From NCBI GenBank assembly GCA_052148435.1, contig JBKQIF010000097.1, positions 37,071 through 101,070 on the forward strand: 64,000 nucleotides of DNA, given 5' to 3'. The position numbers and the translations under genes were made by a program. The stretch is from JBEKYD01 sp052148435 (GTDB lineage: Bacteria; Acidobacteriota; Terriglobia; Bryobacterales; Bryobacteraceae). The notes beneath the pieces are model-generated. The model worked only from the letters and a program-made list of their open reading frames with translations, had not been told where the DNA came from and searched no databases. Positions 23,423-32,911 of the stretch are shown here, piece by piece (the first letter of the stretch is position 1; each line of letters begins with the position of its first letter).

Positions 23423-25825
23423 TCAGCTTCGCATGCGCAGCAGCAGGTACAGTCCGGCCAGTCCGAAGATCACGTCGGGCGAGAAGGCGGCCATGGTCGG
23501 CGGCAGCAGATTCGCGTCCCCGACTTTCTCGAACAGGATGCCCAGGCCGCGGTAAGAAACCCCGATCGCCAGGCTCTGGCCGATCCCCGCCATGGCCCCC
23601 CGGTTGCCCACCCGGAAACCGAACGGCACCGCGATCATCGCCATGATCAGCGCAAACAGCGGAGTGGCGAATTTCAGGTACAACTGGACCCGCTGCTTTC
23701 CCGTCGGATACCCTCGCTGCTCCAGGTCGCGGATCAGCCGCTCCAGTTGCAGGAAGGTCATCTGCTTTTCCTGCATTCCCTGAGGCAGAAAATAGTCGGG
23801 AGGCTCGCTCAGCTCCGGAAAAGTCGCCACCTGAATCGGATCGTTTTCGCTGAACGGCATGAAGTGGTTGCAGGAGGTGTCCTCAAACGTGCAGGTCCAG
23901 CCGTTTTCGAACACCCAGGTCCGGATGGACGGGTTCCAGGTCGCCCGCTGCGCGACGATTTCCCGCTGCAGCCGGAACGCGCCCGGCCGCGGGTCCAGCT
24001 CAAACACGTTCACCCCCAGCATCACGTGCGCCGAGGTGTCGAAGTAGCGGTAATAGTAAATCCGGTGCGCGCCATAACCCATGATCCACTTGCGGTCGGT
24101 GCGATAGTAGGTTTGGGTGGGCCGGTTCTTGATCACGTCCCGCAACGCGTCCTGCTTGAGGTTGGCCCCCGGCACGTAGTAGTGATCGAAAGCGAACAGG
24201 CCGCCGGAGAACAGCACCCCCGCCACCAGGATCGGCATGGACAGGCGATACAAGCTCACACCGCAGGCGCGAAATGCGGTGATCTCGTTCTGCTTGCTGA
24301 GCACTCCCAACTGCACCAGCACCGCCACCAGAACGCCGAACGGAAAGAGTTCGTAGATCAACTCGGGCGTCAGGAAAAACAGGTAGGTGAACATCTTGCT
24401 GAGCGGGATCCGGTTCTTGACCATGTCGCCCATCAGATCGAAAAAGTTGTACACCAGGAGCATCGACACCAGGCTGGCCAGCATCACCGCCAGGTAAAAC
24501 AGGAAGCTCGATAACAGGTACGTGTCCAGAATCTGCGGCAGCAGCGGGAGCCGCCGCCGCATGGAACGCGGCTCCGCCCGGACTTCACTGCTCGCCGGCG
24601 CGTCCCCCTGCCCCGCCTCTTCCACCCGCTCGGCGCTGCGCTTCGGCCGGAACAGCCCCACCACGCGCCCGAAGGCTTCATTCAGCCAGCCCAACAGGTC
24701 GCGGTCGCCCGGCGATTCCATCCGGTAGAGAAAGATCACTCCCGCCAGGAAAAATGCCGCGTTGGGCAGCCACAGAGCCACCGGTACCGGCAGGGTATGC
24801 TGTTTGGCCACTCCGATCAACGCCAGCGAAGACAGGTTGTAGCAGAAGAATCCCAGGAACAGCGCAATCACGTACCCGGCCGATTTGCCGCCCTTGCGCG
24901 TGGCCACGCCCAGCGGAATCCCCACCAGCGCCAGCGTGATGCAGGCCACCGGCAGGGAAAAGCGTTTGTGCAGCTCGATCTGGACTTCGGTGTAGTCCGA
25001 TCCATCGCGCGGATATCGCATCAGCTCGCGCGTGTTCATGGCGCTCGAGCGCAGCGTCTTCAGGTCGGGCGGCGAGGCGTCCAGCGCCTGCACGCCGTAG
25101 GGAGCGGAACTGTCGTTGGCGCGGCGGTCCTTGCCCATTTCGTGCTGGGTGTAATTTTCGAGAGTCAGCTCGATCCGGTTGTGGCGCGGGTCCGAGACCG
25201 CAATCGCCTCCCGCGCCAGCGTGATCATGGGCCCATCGGCCTTGTCGCGCATCCCGTTCTGACGCTGCTCCGGCGGCGTGATGTCGGCTACGAATACCCC
25301 TTTCCACTTATCCACCGACCCGGTAACTACGTCGTCCACATAGAGAATTTTGTTGGGGAAGTTCTCGTTGAATACCCGCGACTCGATGGCCGCCGAAAGC
25401 TGCGTGGCCAGAATGTCGTTGAGGATGTGCGTGCTCTGGCGATACGCCAGCGGCGTCAGCCGCAACTCCGCATACGCCGCCAGGCCCATCCCCAGCGCCG
25501 CGAACGCCAGCACCGGCGCGATCACCGTGCGGCTGGAAACCCCGGCTGCGCGCATGGCCACAATTTCGCCATCCGCCGCCATCCGCCCCAGCCCGATCAG
25601 AATCCCCACCAGCACGCCGAACGGAATGGTCAGCGGCAGCACCGGCGGCAGCGTCCACCCCAGCAGCGCCAGCACCGTCCCCAGACCCACGTTGTTCGAG
25701 CTCACCAGGGCCGCGAACAGCTTATCCGCATACTGTAGAAAGATGATAAACGTCGCCAGCAGGGTGCCCAGCAGCGCGCTGGTCACAACCTGGCGGAAGA
25801 CGTATCGCCCCAGTAGACGGAACAC
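23423..25825 (-). CDS. Fused LptF-LptG permease of the LPS export machine
   Basis: An 800-residue protein made of two tandem YjgP/YjgQ permease units: residues 1 to about 375 and about 445 to 800, joined by a charged linker (RPKRSAERVEEAGQ). Each half opens with helices and a conserved segment (LPLTIPFGVLVGILIGLGRM; FPFGVLVAVLVQLGVLS), contains a periplasmic beta-jellyroll stretch and closes with more helices. LptF and LptG are normally separate proteins of about 360 residues that work with LptB and LptC. GTG 25825 lies 5 bases after the preceding gene. LptB, LptC and LptA genes are not here. Confidence 0.9.
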   Translation of the reverse strand: MFRLLGRYVFRQVVTSALLGTLLATFIIFLQYADKLFAALVSSNNVGLGTVLALLGWTLPPVLPLTIPFGVLVGILIGLGRMAADGEIVAMRAAGVSSRTVIAPVLAFAALGMGLAAYAELRLTPLAYRQSTHILNDILATQLSAAIESRVFNENFPNKILYVDDVVTGSVDKWKGVFVADITPPEQRQNGMRDKADGPMITLAREAIAVSDPRHNRIELTLENYTQHEMGKDRRANDSSAPYGVQALDASPPDLKTLRSSAMNTRELMRYPRDGSDYTEVQIELHKRFSLPVACITLALVGIPLGVATRKGGKSAGYVIALFLGFFCYNLSSLALIGVAKQHTLPVPVALWLPNAAFFLAGVIFLYRMESPGDRDLLGWLNEAFGRVVGLFRPKRSAERVEEAGQGDAPASSEVRAEPRSMRRRLPLLPQILDTYLLSSFLFYLAVMLASLVSMLLVYNFFDLMGDMVKNRIPLSKMFTYLFFLTPELIYELFPFGVLVAVLVQLGVLSKQNEITAFRACGVSLYRLSMPILVAGVLFSGGLFAFDHYYVPGANLKQDALRDVIKNRPTQTYYRTDRKWIMGYGAHRIYYYRYFDTSAHVMLGVNVFELDPRPGAFRLQREIVAQRATWNPSIRTWVFENGWTCTFEDTSCNHFMPFSENDPIQVATFPELSEPPDYFLPQGMQEKQMTFLQLERLIRDLEQRGYPTGKQRVQLYLKFATPLFALIMAMIAVPFGFRVGNRGAMAGIGQSLAIGVSYRGLGILFEKVGDANLLPPTMAAFSPDVIFGLAGLYLLLRMRS

Positions 25826-25830
25826 GAGGC

Positions 25831-27603
25831 CTACTTCACCGGCTCCGGCGTAATCAACTCCGGCGCCGGCACCACCGGCAGCTTGGGCAGCTCTTCCTCA
25901 ACCGGACGGAGCTCCAGATCGTCGATCAGCACGGATGGCGCCACCACGCACGCTTCGATGGTGAACGAACCGGCGCCCAACACCGCCAGCGGCCCGCCGT
26001 TGTCCATATACTCGAAAACGTTGGCGTCGTCGCCCGCCGCCAGAATGTCCTTCAGCGAGCGCGCGTTCAATCCCTTGAACTCCACCCCGCGAATCAACTC
26101 CTCCCGCCCGTCCGGATACACCTTGTAGGTCAGCACCGGTGCACTCACCGGCTGCGCCATCCCCGAAGTCTCGCTCAACAGCCGCCGCACTTCGTCGAGC
26201 GGCGCCGAAGACGGAAAGTCCAGCTTCCGCACCAGGATGCCGTACGGCTTGCCCCGTGCCTGAATCGCTTCGATCAGCTTGCGCTTCAACCCGCCCGCCG
26301 GGGACGCCTCGCTGGAGCGCACAAAGAGGTTGCCGATACCGGCTTCAGAAGCGCCGTAAGCCCCCGGCAGACGCCCGTGTCCGTTCGAGCCCGGCATGCC
26401 TTTCAAGGGCTGGCGCGTCAGCAGAAAAGTCTTCAAGACGCCCTTTTCGATCAGGCTGACCGGTTGCGCCGCGACCCCTTCCCGGTCCACTTCATAGGCG
26501 CCGAACAGCGGCCTGCCGCGCCATTGCTTCTGGGTGGGATCGTCCACCACATCGAACGACTCCGGCAGCACCCGCGATCCGACCCGCCCCTGGTACTCGC
26601 TGGCCAGAAATGCGCCGCCCCGCCCGCCCTCCGGCTTGCGCGCCAGAATCACATTACGACCCACCACCTCGGCCAACAACTGCGCCCCGGCGGTTCCCTC
26701 GAACAGCACCGGCCCGGTGTAATCTTCGCCCTTGGGCGCCGCCGCCAGCGCGGTTACGCGAGCCGCCAGTTCGCGCGCGCCCGCCATCAGCTCCGCCTCG
26801 CCCGGCATCCCGGCCGTTTCGAGGGCGTGAAAGCTGGCAAGATCCCGCACCGCCGACCCATCCGCGCTCTGCGCCATGGCGCGCATGCGAAGAAACGTTA
26901 CGTCTTCCGGCATCCTCACCTCGGTGCCTTCGGAATTCACCACGTAGTAGCCGCCCGCGTTGGCTTCCAGGTCGACGCGCGAATCCTTCACCGCGGGGTA
27001 GCCCGCGAACACCGCCGAAAGGCTGCGCACCCGCGCCGCCCAGGCGTCCTCGTCCAGCGACAAATGGCCCAGTTCGCGCACCGCGCGCAAAGGAGCTACG
27101 CGGCCGAAATCGTCCAGCCGATCGCCGCTCTCGGAGACATTCCGCAACGCCGCCCGCTTGCGCGCAATCCCTTCCACCGCTCCTTTGTAAGCCGCGTCGG
27201 TGGCCAGCCAGAAAAAGCGTCGCGCCAGGTCGTAGGAGCCTTCCAGCGGCAGATGGCCCCGGAACCTTCCACCGAATCCAGCGCCGGCAAAGTTGCCGTT
27301 GTCGAACTTGTAGTCGCCCACCCGCACATGCACTTCCGGCTCCCGAAGCTGTTCCCGGTTGCGCACCATCAATCCGCCCAGCGTGGCCGATACGGTGAAC
27401 ACTTCCTCCTGGTCCAGCACATACTCCACGAAGTACGGCTTTTCCAGGCTGGCCACCGCCAGCGTGAGCGAGCGCATGGCTTCGTCGTGCATGGCTTTGA
27501 GAGTCTGGTCGGAATACGCCGCCTGCGCGCAAATCGCGCCCGCGGCCGCCACGACCACCGCCCCGCCCGCAGCCATCCACTTCACCACCCCCCGGCGGTT
27601 CAC
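25831..27603 (-). CDS. Exported TldD/PmbA-family protein lacking the metal-binding histidines
   Basis: A 590-residue protein with an N-terminal signal helix (GAVVVAAAGAICAQAAYS). It aligns along its length with the upstream paralogue (shared: FDVVDDPTQ vs VVFDPTRR, GVLKTFLLTR vs GVLKTFLMSR, SNGHGR in both). Where the paralogue has FFHEIFGHRVEGH, this protein has LLAEVVGRNVILA near residue 306, so both zinc histidines of HExxxH are replaced by Ala and Arg while the Glu remains. It is probably catalytically dead and perhaps a partner subunit. GTG 27603 overlaps the paralogue's stop by four bases. Confidence 0.85.
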   Translation of the reverse strand: MNRRGVVKWMAAGGAVVVAAAGAICAQAAYSDQTLKAMHDEAMRSLTLAVASLEKPYFVEYVLDQEEVFTVSATLGGLMVRNREQLREPEVHVRVGDYKFDNGNFAGAGFGGRFRGHLPLEGSYDLARRFFWLATDAAYKGAVEGIARKRAALRNVSESGDRLDDFGRVAPLRAVRELGHLSLDEDAWAARVRSLSAVFAGYPAVKDSRVDLEANAGGYYVVNSEGTEVRMPEDVTFLRMRAMAQSADGSAVRDLASFHALETAGMPGEAELMAGARELAARVTALAAAPKGEDYTGPVLFEGTAGAQLLAEVVGRNVILARKPEGGRGGAFLASEYQGRVGSRVLPESFDVVDDPTQKQWRGRPLFGAYEVDREGVAAQPVSLIEKGVLKTFLLTRQPLKGMPGSNGHGRLPGAYGASEAGIGNLFVRSSEASPAGGLKRKLIEAIQARGKPYGILVRKLDFPSSAPLDEVRRLLSETSGMAQPVSAPVLTYKVYPDGREELIRGVEFKGLNARSLKDILAAGDDANVFEYMDNGGPLAVLGAGSFTIEACVVAPSVLIDDLELRPVEEELPKLPVVPAPELITPEPVK

Positions 27604-29321
27604 CGCGCCCCTCCCTTCGGCTCCACCGAGGTAGGCTGGGGCAACAGCGGGGGCCGGTCGTTGGCCTTGGCTTTCTTCTCGATCTCGATTTCCGCGACCA
27701 GAATCGCCGGCGATACCGCCGACACCGGCACACTGCCCGACTCGGCTCCGCAGTAGCCGTTGAAAACCTCGGCATGATCGCCCGTCGCCAGAATCTTGGC
27801 AAAGCTGGCCAGCGGCGTGCCCACAATATCGGCGCCGCGCACCAGCTCGTCCGGCCGCCCGTCCACATACACCCGGTACACCACGATGGGAATCACCTTG
27901 AAAGCCTGCAGACTGGCCCGCGCCGTGGTCGTAAATCCGCCGGTGATATCGCGGAAATCAAGCCCGTACGGCTTGTTTTGCCGCTTGGCTTCTTCGATCA
28001 GCATGGCCCGCAGCCGGCCGTCCGAAACCGCGTGCGCGCTTTCCACGATCAGGTTCGATTGCCGTGAAACCGGCTCGAACCCCGGCTGCCTGCGCCCGTG
28101 GCCGTTGGAATGATCGAAGCCCTGGATTGGCGAGCGCGACATCAGGAACGTCTTCAACACCCCGTTCTCCACCGCCACCACCGGCCTCGCCTTCACCCCT
28201 TCGTCGTCATATTCGTACCAGCCGTTCAAATCCACTCCGCCAATCTTCCGCCTGGTCGGGTCGAACACCACCGATAGAAAATCCGGCAGCACCTTTTCCC
28301 CCACGCTCTTGGTGAACGTCTGGCCTTCGCTCTCGTCCTTCTGCCTGTGCCCTTCCACCCGGTGCCCGAAAATTTCGTGGAAAAACACGCCTGCCGCCTT
28401 GCCCGAGAAAATCGCCGGCCCCACGAACGGCTCCGCTTCCGGGGCTTTCAACAGCGCCGCCACGTCGCCGGCCACGCGGTCGATCGCCGCCTGCAGTACT
28501 TTATCGCCTGGTAAGCCGTCCGGCTGTAGAGCTTCGAACGTCTCGAACTGGCTCACATCCGTCCCATCGGCCGCTTTGCCCGATGCCGAAATCACCACCC
28601 GAGCGTAACCCCGCCCGAAAATCAGCCGCGAACCTTCCGTGTTCACGAAATAGCGCGTCTCGTCCTGGCACAATACCGTCACGCGCGAGTTCAGAACGCT
28701 CGCATAGTTGCCGAATCGAGCCGACAGCCGCCGCACCCGCTCCGTCCAGTCTTCCCGGTCGAATTGGAGCTTGTGCGGCTGCTCCACCGACACCGAAGGC
28801 GGCTCGCTCGAAAAATCCGCCGACGTGTCCTGGTTCGCTACCTGCACCTGGCTGTTGGTCTTGATCCGGATGAAGCGTTCCGATGCCGCCCGATAGGCCC
28901 GGTCCGTATCCAGCCACAGACGCTGGCGAATCGCGTTGGGGTTGTCTTCGAACGTCAATGGCGCCCCCGACGTCACCTGGCCGCTGCCCGAGCCCCGCCC
29001 ACCTGAGTTCACGCGATGATAGTTATCCAGTTGCGGCGAGCCCACCCGCACGGAGATGTCCAGGGTCCGGCTCTTGGCATGATTGGTCGAGTCGATCGCG
29101 CCCAGCGTGCCGTCAATCGTGGCATAATCGGTCTCGGTCACTTCGTAGCTCAGAAAGTACGGCGGCGGATCGGCTTTTTGCTTCAGGATGTTAAAGTTCC
29201 GGCTCAGCTCGTCGGCCATGGTATCGAGCAGAACGTTGGCTGGCGCAGCGCTCAATTGGGCAACCGCGGCAAGAGCGGCCGAAACCAGGATCGCCAGGTG
29301 GAAAAAGCGAGAGGGGATCAA
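27600..29321 (-). CDS. Exported TldD/PmbA-family metallopeptidase, motif intact
   Basis: A 573-residue protein with an N-terminal signal peptide (FFHLAILVSAALAAVAQLSA) and the intact zinc motif FFHEIFGHRVEGH near residues 314-326. TldD/TldE-type proteins form heterodimeric proteases, usually cytoplasmic. Here both partners are exported and genetically coupled, so the pair probably forms an envelope heterodimer of one active and one inactive chain; this is inference. The start is TTG 29321 without a good ribosome site; a later start would cut into the signal peptide. Downstream on the transcript is LptFG. Confidence 0.85.
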   Translation of the reverse strand: MIPSRFFHLAILVSAALAAVAQLSAAPANVLLDTMADELSRNFNILKQKADPPPYFLSYEVTETDYATIDGTLGAIDSTNHAKSRTLDISVRVGSPQLDNYHRVNSGGRGSGSGQVTSGAPLTFEDNPNAIRQRLWLDTDRAYRAASERFIRIKTNSQVQVANQDTSADFSSEPPSVSVEQPHKLQFDREDWTERVRRLSARFGNYASVLNSRVTVLCQDETRYFVNTEGSRLIFGRGYARVVISASGKAADGTDVSQFETFEALQPDGLPGDKVLQAAIDRVAGDVAALLKAPEAEPFVGPAIFSGKAAGVFFHEIFGHRVEGHRQKDESEGQTFTKSVGEKVLPDFLSVVFDPTRRKIGGVDLNGWYEYDDEGVKARPVVAVENGVLKTFLMSRSPIQGFDHSNGHGRRQPGFEPVSRQSNLIVESAHAVSDGRLRAMLIEEAKRQNKPYGLDFRDITGGFTTTARASLQAFKVIPIVVYRVYVDGRPDELVRGADIVGTPLASFAKILATGDHAEVFNGYCGAESGSVPVSAVSPAILVAEIEIEKKAKANDRPPLLPQPTSVEPKGGAR

Positions 29322-29772
29322 GACTTAAGAATAACAGAGCCGGCCCAAGCACGCGTTTCGGGTTGCGCAGGCCGGCGGCGGTGGTGTGCGCGGCTGGGCC
29401 GCTACAGTCATCCCCGCCGCAGCGGCTTTCGGCTGCCGAGAACAGGCCGGACAGGCGCCGACAGCGTGGGTTTGGCCTCGCCTGTCCCTGTTTTTCTTGA
29501 ATTTGTAAACTATTATATTTCAATAGTTTGCACGATAACTTGGGTTCGTTCGGTAATTTCCCGGCTGGGCGAAGCCAATGTCCAGGGAGATTGGATTGCC
29601 ATAGAGTCATCGCTCCTCCACCGCCAGGATACAACGGCGGTTTGTGGTTGGAGACGGGAAGTGCTTAATATTCAACAAAAACTTCGTTGTGACTACGTTT
29701 CGGTTGGGATCGCAGTCTTCCTCCTGAAACGTGCCAGTTTGAAGCCCTAGGGACAATAAGCTCGCTTCTTGT
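29322..29772. other. Gene-free stretch with an AT-rich palindrome
   Basis: No gene was recognised. At 29507-29529 there is an inverted repeat AAACTATT-N7-AATAGTTT in an AT-rich island; on the minus strand it contains TATAAT about 190 bases before the TldD start. No good -35 partner was found. It could be an operator or promoter for the minus-strand operon. Confidence 0.5.
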
Positions 29773-30690
29773 CTATTGCAGGGCGAAGGCCACGCCGTTT
29801 TGCGTGGACATGCCGTTGACGCTTGCGAGCAGGGGTTGATCGCCCGAACCCAGACCGGCGGGGACGGTCAGATTGAACTGGAAGAGTCCGGGGACAACCA
29901 CGCCGGCAAAAGACGGTGTCACGGGCGTGCCGTTTATCGTGATGGTGATGGAATCGGTGGCTACCCCGGGAGGGCCGGTATATGCCCGCCCGGAGGGCAC
30001 GGCGGGATTGGTCGGCCCGAAGCCGATTCCGTATAGCTCCACGATATCACCCGCTTTGGCGGCCACGGCCTGGTAACCGAGCGATGTCCCGGCCGGCCCC
30101 AGAATGGCGTAAGAATTCGCGCCGCTTCCATAAGCGCCGGAGCCGGCGTAACCGCGGAAATGGCGGGAGGCACGCCGGCACCGCTGGTATTGACCGTGCC
30201 GGAAACCGAGAAGCTGAACGTCCCGCCGGAAAGCACGGAGCCCGCGATCGTGCCTGACCCCGTTAAGGCCGAGCTGGTATAGCCGGCATAGTTGCCGGTT
30301 CCGCCCGTGATCGTGGCCGAGCCGCTGACCGGAATTTACCAGCGCTGTCTCCGGGAAGGTCATGGCGCCGGTGATCGTGCCGTGGCCAAGCGTGGTCGTG
30401 AACGGAACGGTCACGTTGCCTGCGCTGATATTGGCGACCGAACCGCTCGCGCTGAACGTGCCCGTATCGGGCGAACTGCCGGCCAGCGTCAGGCTGGCAG
30501 GCCCGGAAAACACGGCGGTCCCCGATACGGTGACAGAGGCATTCGTCACGGTAAACGTGAAGCTCAGTCCCTCGGCCGTGCCGGAAACCGAGAAGCTGAG
30601 CGTCCCGCCGGAAAGCAGGGGGCCCGTAAGCCCTGACGTCGGCACGGTCGAGCTGGTATAGCCGGCATACCTGCCGGTTCCGCCCGTGGC
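29773..30690 (-). pseudogene. Broken gene with Solibacter-type C-terminal domain (TIGR03437)
   Basis: The minus strand carries a C-terminal domain ending AGDIVELYGIGFGPTNPAV and GLFQFNLTVPAGLGSGDQPL, which I recognise as TIGR03437, found mainly in Solibacter relatives on secreted proteins. Upstream are two copies about 360 bases apart of a repeat reading GGTG(N/R)YAGYTSS followed by LSGGTFSFSVSGT. The frame shifts near 30330 and back near 30135, and no start codon or signal peptide is found before the divergent M13 gene. It is therefore a truncated, twice-frameshifted remnant of a larger secreted repeat protein. Confidence 0.75.
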
Positions 30691-30757
30691 GTGGCAAACT
30701 GAGAGTCTGCTCCACGAAGTGAGTCAGCTTGAAATACCAAAATTCCGGCGGCCGTGG

Positions 30758-30763
30758 TACGCT
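30758..30763 (+). promoter_or_regulatory. Extended -10 element of the M13 peptidase gene
   Basis: TGGTACGCT at 30755-30763 fits an extended -10 (TG-N-TACGCT). The hexamer ends seven bases before GTG 30770, so transcription would start on the start codon and no Shine-Dalgarno sequence is present. No -35 is evident. Confidence 0.4.
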
Positions 30764-30769
30764 CGGCTG

Positions 30770-32818
30770 GTGAAATCCTTTACCTGGCTTGCCGTCTGTC
30801 TTCTGGCGCCGCCGCTCGGGGTGGCGCAGTCGCAGGACCGTCCGCTGACTTCCCTGCCCTACACGCCCAGCCTGGAGCTGAAGTTTCTCGACCGCGGGGT
30901 GGATCCCTGCGTGGATTTCTACAAGTTCGCCTGCGGGAACTGGAGCAAGCTGAATCCGATTCCGCCCGACCAGCCGCGCTGGGACGTTTACGGCAAACTG
31001 ACCACCGAGAATATGCAGTATCTGTGGGGACTGCTGGAACAGCTCGGCAAGGGGGGCGCGAACCGCACCGCCAACGAGCAGAAGATCGGCGATTATTTCG
31101 CCGCCTGCATGGATGAAGAAGCCATCGAAAAGGCCGGCACGAGGCCAATCGAAGACGCTCTGCGGCAGATCGCGGCGCTGAAGCACACCCGCGACCTGGC
31201 GCCGCTGCTGGCGCGGCTGCACATGGCGTCGAGTCGGGCGGAGGTTTATCTGTTCGGCTTCGGATCTTCCCAGGATTTTGCCGATTCCGAGCGCGTGATC
31301 GCGTTCGCCAGCGCTGGCGGGCTGGGTCTGCCCGACCGCGACTATTATGTCAAGACCGACGCCAAATCAGTTGAAACCCGAGCGCGCTACGTGGACCATG
31401 TGGCGAGGATGCTGCGTCTGGCGGGCGACGCCGCGGCGGCGGCGCGGGGCGAAGCCGAGACGGTAATGGCGATCGAGACCGAACTGGCCAAAGCGTCGCT
31501 GACCCGCGTGGAACTCCGCGATCCGTATAAACTCTTCCACAAGCTTTCGCGCGCGGAGGCGGAAAAGCTGACGCCCCATTTCGCCTGGCCCGAATACTGG
31601 AAGACGCTGGGCCTGGCCGCGCCGGATGTGGTCAACGTCACCGAGCCGGCATTCTACCAGGAGCTGGAAAAGCTGCTCGCCACGCGGCCCGCCGGCGATT
31701 GGCGGACTTACCTGCGCTGGCACCTGGTCGGCGACCGAGCGCCCTACCTGGGGAAAGCCTTCGTGGAGGCAAACTTCGATTTTTACAACAAGTATCTGCG
31801 CGGCGTGAAAGAGTTGGAGCCGCGCTGGAAGCGCTGTGTGCGGCGCGTGGATCGCGACCTGGGCGAGGCGCTGGGCCAGGTGTTTGTGGCCCACACCTTC
31901 ACGCCCGAAACCAAAGCCAGCGCCGTCGCCATGACGCGCGAAATCGAGCAAACCATGGAGACCGACATTCGCCAGATCGCCTGGATGGGCGACGCCACCA
32001 AACAGAAGGCGCTCGAAAAACTGCACGGGGTAGTGAATAAGGTCGGCTACCCGGACCATTGGCGCGACTACAGCGCGGTGAACATCGTACCGGGCGATTA
32101 CGCGGGCGACGCCGCCCGCGCGGCGACATTTGAAACCCGGCGCGATTTGAACAAAATCGGCAAGCCGGTGGATCGCAGCGAATGGCAGATGACCCCGCCC
32201 ACGGTGAACGCCTACTACGACCCGCAGATGAACGACATCAACTTCCCGGCCGGCGTGCTGGAGCCTCCGCTTTACGATCCCAAGATCGACGATGCGCCCA
32301 ACTATGGCAATACCGCCGCCACCATCGGGCATGAACTGACCCACGGTTTCGACGACGAAGGCCGCCAGTTCGACGCGCACGGGAATTTGAAAGACTGGTG
32401 GACCAAGCAAGACGCCGCCGCCTTCGTGGAGCGCGCCGCCTGCGTTTCCAATCAGTATTCGCAATACACCGTGGTGGACGACGTCAAAATCAACGGCAAG
32501 CTGACCCTGGGCGAAGACGTGGCCGACCTGGGCGGCACGCTATTGGCCTATATGGCATGGAAAGAAGCGACCAAAGATAAGACGCTGGCGCCGGTCGACG
32601 GCTTCACGCCCGATCAACGTTTTTTCATTGGCATGGCGCAGTGGGCCTGCGGCGAAGAGCGGCCGGAGTCGAAGCGCCTGCACGCCCTCACCGACAGCCA
32701 CTCGCCGGACGAGTACCGGATCGACGGAGTGGTCTCGAACCTGCCGGAATTCGGCAAGGCGTTTGCCTGCAAGGCGGGCGACCCGATGGTGCGGGCGAAC
32801 GCCTGCCGGGTTTGGTGA
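30770..32818 (+). CDS. M13-family (neprilysin-like) metallopeptidase
   Basis: A 682-residue exported zinc endopeptidase. The signal peptide is VKSFTWLAVCLLAPPLGVAQ. The N-terminal DPCVDFYKFACGNW is typical of M13; NAYYDPQMNDINFPAG, the zinc motif TIGHELTHGFDDEGRQFD near residue 519 and GEDVADLGG near 580 supply catalytic and zinc residues. The last motif is usually GENxAD; Asn is Asp here, but the zinc Glu and the Asp are kept. GTG 30770 is chosen because it begins the signal peptide; an upstream in-frame ATG at 30686 would add an unlikely polar extension. Confidence 0.93.
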   Translation: MKSFTWLAVCLLAPPLGVAQSQDRPLTSLPYTPSLELKFLDRGVDPCVDFYKFACGNWSKLNPIPPDQPRWDVYGKLTTENMQYLWGLLEQLGKGGANRTANEQKIGDYFAACMDEEAIEKAGTRPIEDALRQIAALKHTRDLAPLLARLHMASSRAEVYLFGFGSSQDFADSERVIAFASAGGLGLPDRDYYVKTDAKSVETRARYVDHVARMLRLAGDAAAAARGEAETVMAIETELAKASLTRVELRDPYKLFHKLSRAEAEKLTPHFAWPEYWKTLGLAAPDVVNVTEPAFYQELEKLLATRPAGDWRTYLRWHLVGDRAPYLGKAFVEANFDFYNKYLRGVKELEPRWKRCVRRVDRDLGEALGQVFVAHTFTPETKASAVAMTREIEQTMETDIRQIAWMGDATKQKALEKLHGVVNKVGYPDHWRDYSAVNIVPGDYAGDAARAATFETRRDLNKIGKPVDRSEWQMTPPTVNAYYDPQMNDINFPAGVLEPPLYDPKIDDAPNYGNTAATIGHELTHGFDDEGRQFDAHGNLKDWWTKQDAAAFVERAACVSNQYSQYTVVDDVKINGKLTLGEDVADLGGTLLAYMAWKEATKDKTLAPVDGFTPDQRFFIGMAQWACGEERPESKRLHALTDSHSPDEYRIDGVVSNLPEFGKAFACKAGDPMVRANACRVW

Positions 32819-32911
32819 GGCGCGGAAGGCTCGAATTTGAATTTTCCCAAGGCCCTGCCCCCTTTCCACGCTGTGTGAAAAGCGTTAGGGTGAGATTAGG
32901 AGGCGCGAAAA

